64,000 bases of DNA from Neodontobutis hainanensis (lineage: Eukaryota; Chordata; Actinopteri; Gobiiformes; Odontobutidae), in contig JALDNG010000024.1 of the NCBI GenBank assembly GCA_024349245.1, positions 6,194,001 to 6,258,000 on the forward strand, read 5' to 3'. Below, one piece after another: positions 48,910-62,965 of this stretch. Made by a program: the position numbers and the translations under genes. Numbering within the stretch: the first letter of the stretch is position 1; each line of letters begins with the position of its first letter. The notes beneath the pieces were generated by a model. That model was not told the DNA's origin. It saw only the letters and a list, made by a program, of their open reading frames with translations, and did not search any database.

Positions 48910-50027
48910 GCTGCTGTTGGTGCTGCTGTTGCGCACTGGACTGTCTGTCGGTGCGGCGTCTCGAGCTTAGCGCTTGTTGGAGCCACGTGACACTCGCGTT
49001 CTGGGAACCACCCACTCCACGTGCTCCTCCAGTGTTTTGCAGTTTAGGGGCGGACAGCAGCACCCCCAGACCCAGTGACTGCCGCCGTCTCACAAACGGC
49101 TGGAGTGACACCTCGCTGACGCATACCGACATACAGAAGCGTTTAACGACCTCCTGGTGATGCTGCTGCGGCACTCCGCCAAAGCATCAGCCACAGCACT
49201 GCTCTCGTGCCTCACAGCGTGCTTCCTTAGACTTGAACTAAACACCAAAGTATATCCATCGGTTGTTCACAGGTGTCGCATCTGTTATTGGTCACGTGTC
49301 AGCTTTACTTTTTTTTTTTTTTTTTTTACCTTTTTCTACCATTACGCACTTGGTTTAGATTCCCATGCTGCTGCGTCACTAATCTACGGTGTGCGCAGAT
49401 CAACCTGTGGGCAAACACACTGTTTAGTATAACTATTCTCATATCAACGAGTATCTTTCTATCAACACAAGAACAGAGCTGCGCAACAGACCTGGGTGTG
49501 AGAGCTTTAATTTAACTAATGTTACAATAAATCCCACCCACACAGTAGAAAATAATAATAATCAGGGTTAATATTGCCCAACCCATTTCGATTATAGGCC
49601 TACTACTAGCTTACGTCATATCGATGTGTTGTGTCTGCATTGACCCTAACGTGACCCCAGGAATAATAAACTTTCCTTGGGACAAACTATATTTAATTTT
49701 CAGCACACAACAACAAATAATAATGACAAGTCGAACAATGTGTCAAAACATTTCATATCGCGCGTGTTCCTATTGAGAAATTTGAACTAATAAATACAGG
49801 CCTCTGCAAGAATCGCTTAAAGACAAGACATCGCGAGATTAAGCATACTCTCCAACTGGAATTGGCAGGTCAGTTTGATGTTTGGTAAGCAGCTTATCGC
49901 CTACGTTAAGCATCACTTTGTGCGTTTAAAGTGATTCGTTATGTCTAGTGTAGGCTATTTGTTAAATTGTAAACTATCCGCACTCTTTTCTGAGACTTAT
50001 TGTTTTGTTTGTTCCTGTGCAGGAGAC
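48910..50027. promoter_or_regulatory. divergent upstream region of smu1 and perilipin
   Basis: About 1.1 kb between opposite start codons. The smu1-proximal 300 bases are GC-rich. There is a T-run at about 49310-49327. No further gene recognised. Confidence 0.4.
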
Positions 50028-51645
50028 ATGCTTCTAAACAACCACCAGGTGTGTGCACATTAGCACACTCTTGTTGATTAAATGACAACATATTTTTCTT
50101 TCTATTGATGTATCAGGCAAACATATTTGAACAATCTGAACCACAGATACACACAAACCCTCCTGAGGGCCAATATGTGAACAAGAAGGAGCTAAAGTCT
50201 TTTCCGTCTCTTACAGAAGACAGACAGTGCAGCTGCCAGAATGGCCAAGCTCCCTGTGGTGCGCGCTGCTTGGTCCAAACTGTCAGTCGTGTACACTGAC
50301 ACTAAAGGCTGCCACCCCAACCTGAAGATAATCTGCGAGGCTCTGGAGAACAGTGTGGCTATTTTAAGCACAATGGCCACTGACAAAATCACGCTTGTAG
50401 TAGTGAAACTAGAGCCTCAGAGTGAGTACCACAAATTCTGTTCTAGAGCAGAATGTTTTTTTTTTTTTTTGTTGTTGTTGTTGTTGTTTTTTTTTTAAGC
50501 CCTGGGAAATGATTTATTTGGTTGATCAATTTACAGTCTCCATTGCAAATCATATTGCATGTAAAGGTCTGGATTGGTTGGAGTCCACTTTCCCAGTGCT
50601 TCAGACACCAACAGAAGAGGTATGAAAGTATTGCATGCACACAAATGGTAAAGGTCAGCTGAGACATTACACTGTATTTGTACGACCCAGATGGTTGCTC
50701 TTGCTAAAGACAAGATGCACGAAGCGCATGAGGTGGTGACTGTTGCCGCCATTGGTACCATGGGCTGTGTACAACACTCAGTGGAGCATGTGATGAGCAG
50801 GGTGCTGCAGGCTGACAACCAGTCGAGCCAGCCAGTCTTAGAAAGGGCCATAAATGCTGCTGGTGTGGGACTGGACTCAGCACTGAACATTTCAGATGCT
50901 CTGATAGACAGAGTGTTGCCTCCAACTGAGGAAGATAAAGGTACACTGTGTTAAGTTAGTCACACTCTAAAATACAATGTGCACCTGTCTCTAACCGCTA
51001 TATGAATTTTTTTCTTTTTAATATAACTTTACAGAAGATGAGGCCCAGTTTGTGGAGGGGTTTCATTATACCACATTAGGGGCATACCCGATAAGACTGA
51101 TCTCTGTCACTACCAAGCTGTGTAGAAGAACATATAAGGTATGGGCTAAGATGCTCACTATATAAAGAAACTTTCAGAAAATTTGTGGTTTTTAAAAATA
51201 TATATTTATCTTACCGGTCTGAAACTACTTTATGGTTTGTAAATATTCCCATTGATGTTTATGCACTGTCCTTTTATTTCAACAGGCCATAGAGACGTTA
51301 TCCAGCTCTTCAGGTCTGGTTCAAGACGCTCAGCTCTACTGGTCAACCTTTATCTGGAGTCTTAAGGATCTGCCTCAGTACCTCCAGTATCAGGCAGTGT
51401 CTGTGATTTTATTTATATCACAGATGTACACCTTAAGCAGTCCATCCCAACAAATTCACTCTAAAGCTATAGACATTACCAGCGCTACTGACGCATCTCT
51501 TACTCGCAAAGATTTGTTCAAAGTTCACTTGCAGGTCAGTCCTACCTGGCGTTTTAGGATGACCAAGGCCGCTGACCATAGATGCAAGAGCTGTGAGGCT
51601 TATCTTAACCGTGAATCTAATGCTAAGACTTGTGCCTCATTTTGA
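50028..51645 (+). CDS. plin2: perilipin family lipid-droplet protein (plin2-like)
   Basis: Six coding exons, about 340 residues: 50028-50048, 50217-50421, 50537-50619, 50691-50940, 51035-51138, 51286-51645. The PAT domain is recognisable: MAKLPVVRAAWSKLSVVYTD, HPNLKIICEALENSV, KLEPQISIANHIACKGLDWL. A middle amphipathic region and an LPPTEED/VEGFHY segment correspond to PLIN2 LPLTEEELEKE..VEGF. Perilipins coat lipid droplets and control lipase access. I chose the start at 50028 (MLLNNHQ) because it joins in frame to the next exon; an alternative is the internal ATG at 50241. The protein is shorter than PLIN2 (about 437) and diverges at the C-terminus, where a gtcagt donor near 51535 may lead to unseen exons. 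plin6 is an alternative identity. Neighbours (rps6, acer2) favour plin2. Confidence 0.75.
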
Positions 51646-51837
51646 TTATGTAATGTCAAATTGTGTAACAATGGATGTGTATTTTTTTTCTAAAAGTAAA
51701 ATGAGCAAAAAAATAAATCTGTCCAACAAGGTGTACATTGCTTTAGCTTGCAAAGTGGTGGATTTCTGTATACCATGGAAATACTAGGTAACTTTTGCAT
51801 CAGATTTTACCTGTTCAAGTATGGTTGTGAAGTTTAA

Positions 51838-52380
51838 GGGCTGCATGTGGCAGTGTAGTTTGCACTCCTGCCTCACAGAAGGAAGATTGAGAGTTCAAAA
51901 CTTGGCCAACTCAAACATCCTTGGCCAAAACTGGTCTTTTCTGTTGAGTCTACATGACCATGTGATACAGTAGGCTCTACGGTTTCCTCCTACTGTCCAA
52001 ACATGTATAAGCAATTCAAAAGTGTCCCAAGTGAATAAATGTGAGTAATCGGTCCATGTTTAGAGCAGTAAAATCCAGCTACTTCATGTTTTGCAGGAAG
52101 GCTAGAACCCTAACCAGCTCGTCGAGGGTTTAATTGCCAGTTACGTGACCATTTTTTAACGAGTACACAGTGCAGTGGCAGAGCGGGTAGCACTCACTGC
52201 ACAGCAAGATTGAGTTAAAACCCTGGCAGACTTAGACATCCTCAGCCACCTCCAGCCCTCCTGTGAAGTTCCCATCTTGTGGGTTTTCCCCAGGTACACC
52301 AACTTCCTCCCACCGCCCTAAGACATGCAAGTCAATTGGCAACTCAAAAGTATCCCTAGTGCTACCCTAAAATGAAAAGG
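51838..52380 (+). repeat. two dispersed SINE-like fragments
   Basis: About 51838-52110 (ctgcatgtggcagtgtag.., gagttcaaaactt) and about 52160-52380 (acagtgcagtggcagagcgggtag.., ggttttccccaggtacacc, tcaattggcaact) are degenerate copies of the repeat at 18430-18778. Confidence 0.6.
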
Positions 52381-52761
52381 TTAATTCTGCAGCACAGGCA
52401 GGATACAGCTGACAAGCCTTTTTTCTATTGTACAGCGCTGGAATTCTAGGAGACAGAACCAACAGTTATATTAAACAGCTTTTGAAACAATCAGGAAACC
52501 TAGGGCAGTACCGACAAACGCTTCTGGATTGTAAAACCAATAAGGTAAAAGCACTGCATCAAATACAGCCCAACAGTCCAAATTGCACAATACCGATAGG
52601 AAACTGATACCGGAACCATTTTAATAAAGTTTGATAGATATGGGAAGACATAGAAACTCAACACTACCTGTTGAACACCTTTAAGATTCTTTCAACGTGA
52701 AACTGGATAAAGTCAATGAAATCAGACCATTGTCAGCAAAATGTTATACTTTATTCAACTT

Positions 52762-55246
<2,485 letters not shown>

Positions 55247-55278
55247 TTTGCCAAACCGACCAAACGAAGGTCCGCCAC

Positions 55279-55287
55279 GGAAAAGAG
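55279..55287 (-). promoter_or_regulatory. rps6: 5'TOP-like start of rps6 mRNA
   Basis: The gene strand reads CTCTTTTCC about 33 bases upstream of the ATG, a C followed by a pyrimidine run as expected for mTOR-regulated 5'TOP mRNAs. Confidence 0.55.
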
Positions 55288-55289
55288 AG

Positions 55290-56151
55290 CGGATATCCGC
55301 TCCGAGGTCTCACATACACTTTAAATGTTATCGCGAGAAGTCATTTCATCTACGCTTAAAGTTGATAAAAAGTAAAAAAAAAAAAAAAAACTAAGCAAAA
55401 AACATATAAAATTAAATGCAATATAGCAGTTAATTATTTTAAACAAGCTATGAATCTACTATGTTAAAAAGCTTATAATGCTTACATGTGTCATTCCAAA
55501 ATGCATATCGTCATAATCATTATTTCATATTTTTTCTACAAATATAATACACATATTATTTAATATGTACTGATCACTACAGTAGTTAAATACAATTTAA
55601 GATATTTAAACATCTTTTGGAGAGTGTATCAAAGGCTGTATGTCTGTAAAGATAGTTCAGTTCTATCACACAACTTTTTGATTGAATTAAAGCAATTACA
55701 TTTCTCAATTATATACTCTCACAAATCCACAGCAAAAAGACATCATATTGAAAGTAAGTAATAGTTAATGAATGTAGCTTTGGCCAATTTAAAAAGCTAT
55801 CAGCTCTATTGGTCTGTATAAGGTCTGTATACGTAATTACTGCTCTCGCCGTGTCTGTGCACTCTTTGGTCGACCAGCAGCTGACAGTGTATGAAGCTGA
55901 GCGTCACAACCCAATGGTCAGAACGAGAAGAAGCTTTGTAAAAGAAGGAGACTTTAAAATGCAGCTCAAGTACGGATACTTTAAGTCAATACGTCCTTAG
56001 ATGTGCACTACGCGTCGGAATTGATGCTTTAGAATCTAGACGAGACTAGACCAAGCGATTACGGGGGGGGGGGGTACTTTTATTCGCTGGTGTTATTCCA
56101 AAAACTGTTCACCGTGTTGCACAGTCTGCCAGACACAACTAGTCTAGAGAT
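55290..56151. other. intergenic between rps6 and acer2
   Basis: Divergent upstream region. A-run at about 55375-55390, G-run of 13 at about 56063-56075. A 63-codon frame at 55809-56000 has no support as a gene. Confidence 0.4.
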
Positions 56152-59100
56152 ATGAGTAACGTGAATCTGATTTTTTGGGACCAGTTGCAGCCGGGCAGCT
56201 CTGATGTGGACTGGTGTGAAGGCAATTACCTGATTTACCCCAGCATCGCCGAATTTTACAACACGGTGAGTTTTCATCTCTGTCAGTCGCTGTGGTTGAG
56301 TTTTGTTTACAGTCACCGGTGTGAGCCGTTAAACCACACGGCTGCTTTGCTTTAGTCTTTCTTTGCATTGCACTGTCGTACTGTTTATTACAAGTTAAAC
56401 AGGGCGTCACAGTTTTTTTTTTTTTATTTTCAGCTTCAGAATTATGTTTAGGCTACTATAAAAGCACACAGACTAAACAAATGCATGATGCCAATAAACA
56501 CCTGTTTATTAGAGGTGTTTTGCTCACAGCTTTTCTTTCTTTATCATTTCAGATCAGCAACATACTGTTTTTTGTTTTGCCGCCCATATTAATGTGCTTG
56601 TTCCACCAATATGCAACACATTTCAACAGTGGGATCTACCTCATATGGATTCTGCTAGTTGTGGTTGGTAAGTTGCATGACCTTTTGGCCTTCCATGCTT
56701 CTCTTCACCCTTGCTCAGTCGGCATTCTCATCTGAGTGACATAGCCCATAACACCATACTCTTCATAGCCAGCCACACAATTAGGTGTAATATTATGAGC
56801 TTAATGTAAAAGCAAATTTTCTGTACCAATTTTATATTATTAAGCAATAAGGACAATAACAATATATTTTTTTCCAATGATTCTTTTTCTCAAGCCAGTA
56901 ATGCAAATAATAACATAAAAGTAAGGAAACTGGCCAATTTTTTTTGTATTTTGTCATTTTATCCTCACTGTGCAACATATTGGCACTGTTGTATAAAGTA
57001 AAAAAATGATTGAAATATTCAGAACTCTGTCCAATGTTTATTCTGTAATCTGTAACTGTTTTCTCCTGCCACAGTGTAGGAGGCCAACAGGCTTAACAAG
57101 CAACACAGTGTAAATACAGAACATGTCCTTGCATGTCCAAAAGCCTTACTTTAGTTTTCTTCACATAATATTACTTGGTCTAACCGAAGCTAAATCACTT
57201 TTGATCCAGTACTAATACATGTTTCTAACTTGTGTTTCCAAAACTTTGTCAGAGCAGATAACCTGAGACCTCTCACTGTTCTAGATATGTGACCTCAGAA
57301 AAAAAAAAAAACAGCATGATTACATAACTGGCCACATGAACTTAAATCATGAATGCAGTAGGTCATTAATTCTACAAAAAGGGCTGTGAAACCATTATCT
57401 CTTTATTCTCATTTCAGTAATCCCATATAGAAATAGAAACGGAAACAACACGTGCCAGGGGTTGCTGGAACCAGAAAAACTCATGAGTAACAAACTGAAG
57501 TAGGCGCTGCACAACAAATAAAGCTTCTACATTTCTTTAGTGTTATCACCACATGTGATGTTTTGGGCTAGTGTCCTACATCTGTTTTGTACTCGGTAAT
57601 CTCATATAGCCCATTTATCTTTCTACTCACATGAGGCACTATAACCTCTACGTACACCACTTTATGTTGCTATTTTGTACCTGAATAGTTAAACGCTACA
57701 GTATATATGTAAAATGCGTTCTTTACACTGCTACAAACCTATATAATTAATGCTGTCTCTTTAGGCAGCACTAACTCTGGAACGAACAGAACACACATTA
57801 GTTTCACTATTTAAAAAAAAAACTGTTTGGCTCTGACCTGGCCTGTGTGTGGAGTCATTCATTATGTCTGGAAGGATTTTATTGCATGTTACTAAAATAC
57901 AACTACAGTGGTTGAACAAGGTTTTTAATGTCAGCAATGTAGATGTGCATGACAGGTTGTCATGAGACGCTTTAACCATAAAGGAGGAGTTAGTTATAAT
58001 GTAGGAATCTCCTGTAGCTGCTGTTGTGTAACCAGATTGTACTGCTAACTGAATGTTTGCTGGACTTTGATAACAAAGAGGCACTGACTGATCCATCCTA
58101 CCACACTGCTTCACATTTGTTCAGTCACAGCAAGTCTAGCCAAACAGCCAGTTAATTAGTTGTGCTTATTATATACATGAGTTTTTGATGATTTTTATTT
58201 ATTTCTCATTACAGTCACGTGGTGGTGTTTATGCTCTATTAAATGCAGCTTCTCAAAACCTACAGTATTCATTGGAGTTGTTTGGCCATTATCCTAACAC
58301 TTTGGATTTAGTCCAATATTTAGTAATGGGGTCTGTGAGATACTTAGAAATAGGGGAACCTATTCTCTACTGTAGACAATTGTCAGTACATCCACAGTTT
58401 GGAGAAGCAGAAAAAAGCAATGAGACAGGCTCAGTGTTATGTATGGCTCCCAGTAGGGTCAGTAAAAACACTATTTTTTTAACAACTAGACTACTAAAAC
58501 TTTGTATTGTATAGATTGTATTTATATCCATTTTCATATCCTCATTTATACAATCTCAATACTTGGTACTCCAAGGTACAGGCAACTCAATGTGGCGCAT
58601 GTGCCATTTCTCAACCACATATTGTGGAAATATCCTCTATGGACTAAACATTTAAATGGATGTCGCACTTTTTGAATTGCATTTTCATTCGCATCATTTA
58701 CAGCAGTATGGTTTAGTTAATGTCACTTCTGTTGTCACCCCCCAAACTGGGAGTGAGCTGACAGCTATCTACTGTAGCTCATAAAAGCGATCTAATAGAA
58801 CCATATTCGCAAAACACTGGACTATTACTTTAAGAAGCCATCTGACAAAAAATTATTTTACTTAGCTTTAGTATAGACAAACATAAGAATTCATTGACCC
58901 ACTCTTTGATGAATGCTTATTTTTATGTTTTTTTTAATTTTTTTTTTAGGTATAGGTTCAGCCTATTTTCATGCCACCCTCAGCTTCCTCGGCCAAATGC
59001 TGGATGAGCTGGCCATTTTGTGGGTGCTTATGTGTGCCATTGCCATGTGGTTCCCTAAGCGATATCTGCCTAAGATGTTCAGAAGGAATCGGTATGTTGA

Positions 59101-59574
59101 CCTGCATCGTACTGCTTTGTTCTGAGGCCAGTGCTGGACTCTGGTTTGTCACATGTTGTGGCCACTGCTATGACTCTCCTGTTTAATAATAGGCCTGGCC
59201 AAGATAGCTGACAGTAGTAAAAACAGCATCATGTGTCTCCACTTCTCTTTCCATCACTATGGCTGCTTCGGACTGTTGGTTAACACAATTTCCACTTTAA
59301 GTAGTCACTGTTTTTTTTGTATTTTTTTTTTTTATGTGTTTTCTGAAAAAAAGAGTTGTTTTGTTACAGCATTTTTCAAAGTCATGTTGCAAGTGCATAA
59401 CTCACAGCTGTTGCCCTGTTTGTCTTCTCTATCTAGGTCAGGGTTTAAAGTGGTCATTGGCATCTTGTCTGGAATCACCACAGGACTGGCCTTTGTCAAA
59501 CCGGTCATTAACTCTTTGTCACTTATGACACTTGGCATTCCCTGCACCGCACTTCTTATCACAGAGCTTAGAAG
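56152..59574 (+). CDS. acer2: alkaline ceramidase 2, first four coding exons (3' end not found in the window)
   Basis: Four coding exons with closing phases: 56152-56265, 56553-56667, 58950-59091, 59437-59574, about 169 residues. The sequence matches ACER2: FWDQLQPGSSDVDWCEGNY, IAEFYNTISNILFF, HQYATHFNSGIYLIW, GIGSAYFHATLSFLGQMLDE, LCAIAMWFPKRYLPK and INSLSLMTLGIPCTALLI. The family is a seven-helix Golgi membrane enzyme that cleaves ceramide to sphingosine. The conserved first metal-site His is in YFHATLSF. The remaining exons (human CDNMRVFKLG onward) were not seen up to 64000, so they lie beyond the window or were missed in repeat-rich DNA. The start ATG is supported by alignment to the human N-terminus. 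Head to head with rps6. Confidence 0.92.
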
Positions 59575-59989
59575 GTGAGTCAGTATAATGTCATCTTTAC
59601 AATTTATTCTGTTGAGTTAAAGAAAAGACCTATTAAAAGACAATTGTAGATGTGCAATAATAAACCTGACTGAGCGGCAGTTTAAATGTCATTTGCAAAA
59701 AAATAGCTGTTTGGCTTGTAATAGCAATAATGAATTTACCTATTTCTGACTAATTGTCCTTTCTTAGTCTAGTTTTAAGAATCAAAAAGGTGTGTGTGGT
59801 GAAATAGTTAAAGAGTGACCAGCAGGGCTTAATCTGTGGGGTAACACGGGGGAATATATTCTTAGATCCCAATATATATTATATTGGGACTGGATCCAGC
59901 ACCTCTTTTTTCCAGGAGAAAAGTTCACATTGCCTGTTTTTAAACATTTTTAACTCTGTTTTTTTACTCTCCTTGAACCGCCATTTTAT

Positions 59990-61735
59990 TGTGGTGGAGG
60001 GGTTTGAATGCTGTGACGTTGCCCGGTATGGCGCAGCCGGTGTCCCACCCTGGAACTTTCATGTGAGCACCTGGTGACTAGGTCTTACCCCACAGAGACT
60101 GGGCGGGCACAGCCCGACATGGGGCCGACCTCCTGTGGGCCCACCACCTGCAGGAGTAGCCGTAAGGGGCCATTGCAATGTGACCCAATCCACGGACACG
60201 GAATCTGGCGTTAGTGACATGGAATGTCACTTTGTGAGGTTGAGAGATACCAACTAGAGATAATCAGGCTCACCTCTACGCACATCTTGGGCTCTGGAAC
60301 CCAACTCCTCGAGAGTGGCTGGACTCTCTACTACTGCCTGTGGTGAGAGGCAGCGGGCTGGTGTGGGCTTGCTTGGACTTCTGTGCTAGTCACACCTTGT
60401 CCATAACAAACACCATGTTCAAGTATAAGGCTTTCCATCAGTGCTCATGGCACCTGGACACCCAATGATCGACTTTGTGGTAATTTTATCTGACCTCCGG
60501 TCGTATGTCTTGGACACTCGGGTGAAGATAGGCACGAAACTGATCATCTGGTGGTGAGTTGGATCCCATGGCAGGGGAGAGCAGCTGGACAGACTCTGCA
60601 GGCCCAAACGTATTGTGAGGGTCTGTTGGGAATGTTTGACTGAGTCTACTGTCAGAGATCTTTAACGCCCACCTCTGGCAGAGCTTCAGCCAGATTCCGA
60701 GGGAGGCTGGAGACATTGAGTCTGAGTGGACCATGTTCTCCACCTCCATTGTTGAAACAGCCGCACGGTTGACCTCAACTGGGAATATTGTTGGACGGTG
60801 GAAAGAATACTTTGGCAATCTCCTCAATTCCTCTGACACGTTTTCCATTGATGAAGCAGAGGGCTCAGAGGTGGACTTGTCCATTATCCAAGCTGAAATC
60901 ACTGAGGTAGTTAAGAAGCTTCTCGGCGGCAAGGTGGATGAGATTCGCCCTGAGTACCTAAGTCTCTAGATGTTGTGGGGCTGTCTTGGCTGACACGCCT
61001 CTGCAACATCGCGTGGCGTTTTGGTACAGTACCTCTGTGTCCTCAATAGTGGAACCTCGGATTCAGGAGGAACAATTCATTTTTCGTCCTGGTTGTGGGA
61101 CAGTGGATCAGCTTGGTTTATACCCTCTCCAGGCTGGAAGTTTCATGGGAGTTTGCCCAACTAGTCCACTTGTGTTTTGTGGATCTGGGGAAGGATTCGA
61201 CTGTGTCCATTGCGGCCCCCTGTGGGGAGTACTCTGGGAGTATGAGGTCCATTGCCATTGTTGTCACCGGTCCTGTTCATTATCTTTAAGGGCAGAATTT
61301 CTAGGCGCAGCCAGGGACCGGAGGGAGTCCAGTTTGGGGACCACAGGCTCTCATCTCTGCTTTTTGCAGATGAGGTTGTACTGTTAGTTTCATCAAGCCA
61401 GGACCTTCGGTGTGCACTGGGATGGTTTGCAGCTGAGTGTGAAGCAGATGGAATGATAATCAGCACCTCCAAGTCTCAGCCATGGTTCTCAGCCGGAAAA
61501 GGGTGGCTTGTCCCTTTCAGGTTAGTGATGAGATCCTGCCTCAAGTGGATGAGTTCAAGTGGATGAGTTCAAGGATCTGGGCATTTTTTTACGAGTGAGG
61601 GAAGGATGGAATGCTAGATTGACAGACATATTGGTGCAGCGTCTGCAGGAATGCCTTCGATGTACTGGTCTGTCGTGGTCGAAAAAGAGATGAGCTGAAA
61701 GGCAACGCTTTCAATTTTACGGTCAATCTACGTTT
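59990..61735 (+). mobile_element. degenerate non-LTR retrotransposon (LINE), 5' portion
   Basis: Higher GC than the surroundings, with broken reading frames. Visible reverse-transcriptase-type pieces include VKKLLGGKVDEIRPEYLS near 60910-60965, a spliced-off RT core near 61070-61140 (EEQFIFRPGCGTVDQL) and FADEVVLLVSSSQDL near 61360-61410. The wording matches a LINE very common in teleosts (Rex1/Babar- or RTE-like; family not settled). It is inactive: frameshifts and stops throughout. The rest of the element continues at 62680. Confidence 0.75.
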
Positions 61736-61749
61736 CTACTCTCACCTAT

Positions 61750-62680
61750 AGATAGATTTAGATAGATTTATTTATTGTCATTACACATGTACAAATACAA
61801 TGCAACAAAATGAAGTAGATTGCACACCAATGCAGCCATTTTTCGGCGATAATTCAAAGATAATCTTCATGAAAAAGAAATAAGGCATTGTACAGACTTA
61901 GCAGACATCAACATAACTACAGTTATAGTTACACATTACACATGTAGTCGCAATAACAGTTGCCGTTACGACATGCATAACATAAATAGACATCAGACAG
62001 CACAGGATGAGGATAACGGGGGTGGGGTGGGGGGAAGGGGGTAGAGTCAAGAGTCAGACAGATGTCGAATGGCAGACAAGATGTGTAGGAGTGGTACAGG
62101 TCTTGAGGTGTTTAACGGAACTGTTGTGAGAGTCCCTTGGCCTTGCCCTTGATGCAGTATGGGGAGTACCACTAGAGGATAAGATAAGACCCAGCTGCCG
62201 GCTAAACTTCTCAGAGGGACAAGGCGTGCGTCCATTTCGTGGAGTAACCTTGATGTTTCCTATTCCTGGTCAGGACCATATACAACGCAGCAGCTCAACG
62301 GTCTGTTTCCAGATGTTATCCACTCTTCACTGGATGAAAACCCTTCATATCCATTAAGCAGCGTAGTAGCTCACAGGTCTGACTCCCGGTGTTAAAGTCT
62401 TTTTGTAAGTCCACAGTCCGTGCTGAAGATGTCAAATCAGCTCCTCGGATTGTGCGACTCTTTGATGTAATCCTTTAAACTGTCACTCACATCACTGAAA
62501 CACAGTTTATTGGTTCTTAGGAGTCCAGCAGGCAGTAGAATCCAAGAAATAAGAGAAAATTTAAAGGGAAAAAGTTATGACGAGACAACGCAATACAAAA
62601 GCACACTGAAGCAGATAAAAGGAGGAGCAGTGAGGAGCAGTGAGAAAAAGCGTCCTCTTGTCCGAGAGTCAGAGAGTCTA
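61750..62680. mobile_element. insertion nested in the LINE
   Basis: The LINE reads ..ctactctcacctat at 61749 and resumes ..ctatggttatgagctttggg at 62680, so about 930 bases were inserted between them. The insert starts with agatagatttagatagattt and a gtcattacacatgtacaa block seen in other fish repeats. It has no recognisable coding region. A G-rich stretch lies at about 62019-62042. Confidence 0.5.
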
Positions 62681-62965
62681 TGGTTATGAGCTTTGGGTCA
62701 TGACCAAAAGGACAAGGTCCCGGATACAGGCAGCCGACACGAGTTTTCTCTGCAGGGTGGCTGAGCTCAGTCACTCGGGAAGAGCTCAGAGTAAGCCGCT
62801 GCTCCTCCACTTTGAGAGGAGACAGCTGAGTTGGTTTGGACATCTGTTCTGGATGCCTACGTGGGGAGGTATTCCGGGCATCTCCCACCGGGAGGAGGTT
62901 CCAGGGAAGACCTAGAACACGCTTGAGGGACTATGTCTTTCAGCTGGCCCGGGAACGCCTCGGTA
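62680..62965 (+). mobile_element. degenerate LINE, 3' portion
   Basis: Continues the LINE after the insertion: ggttatgagctttgggtcatgacc, gcagggtggctgagctcag, gttctggatgcctacg and gggaagacctagaacacgct are 3'-end wording of the same common teleost LINE. Confidence 0.75.

Noticed and set aside
62019..62042. G-rich run that could form a G-quadruplex
   Set aside because: Inside a repeat insertion with no functional context; composition alone is weak evidence.
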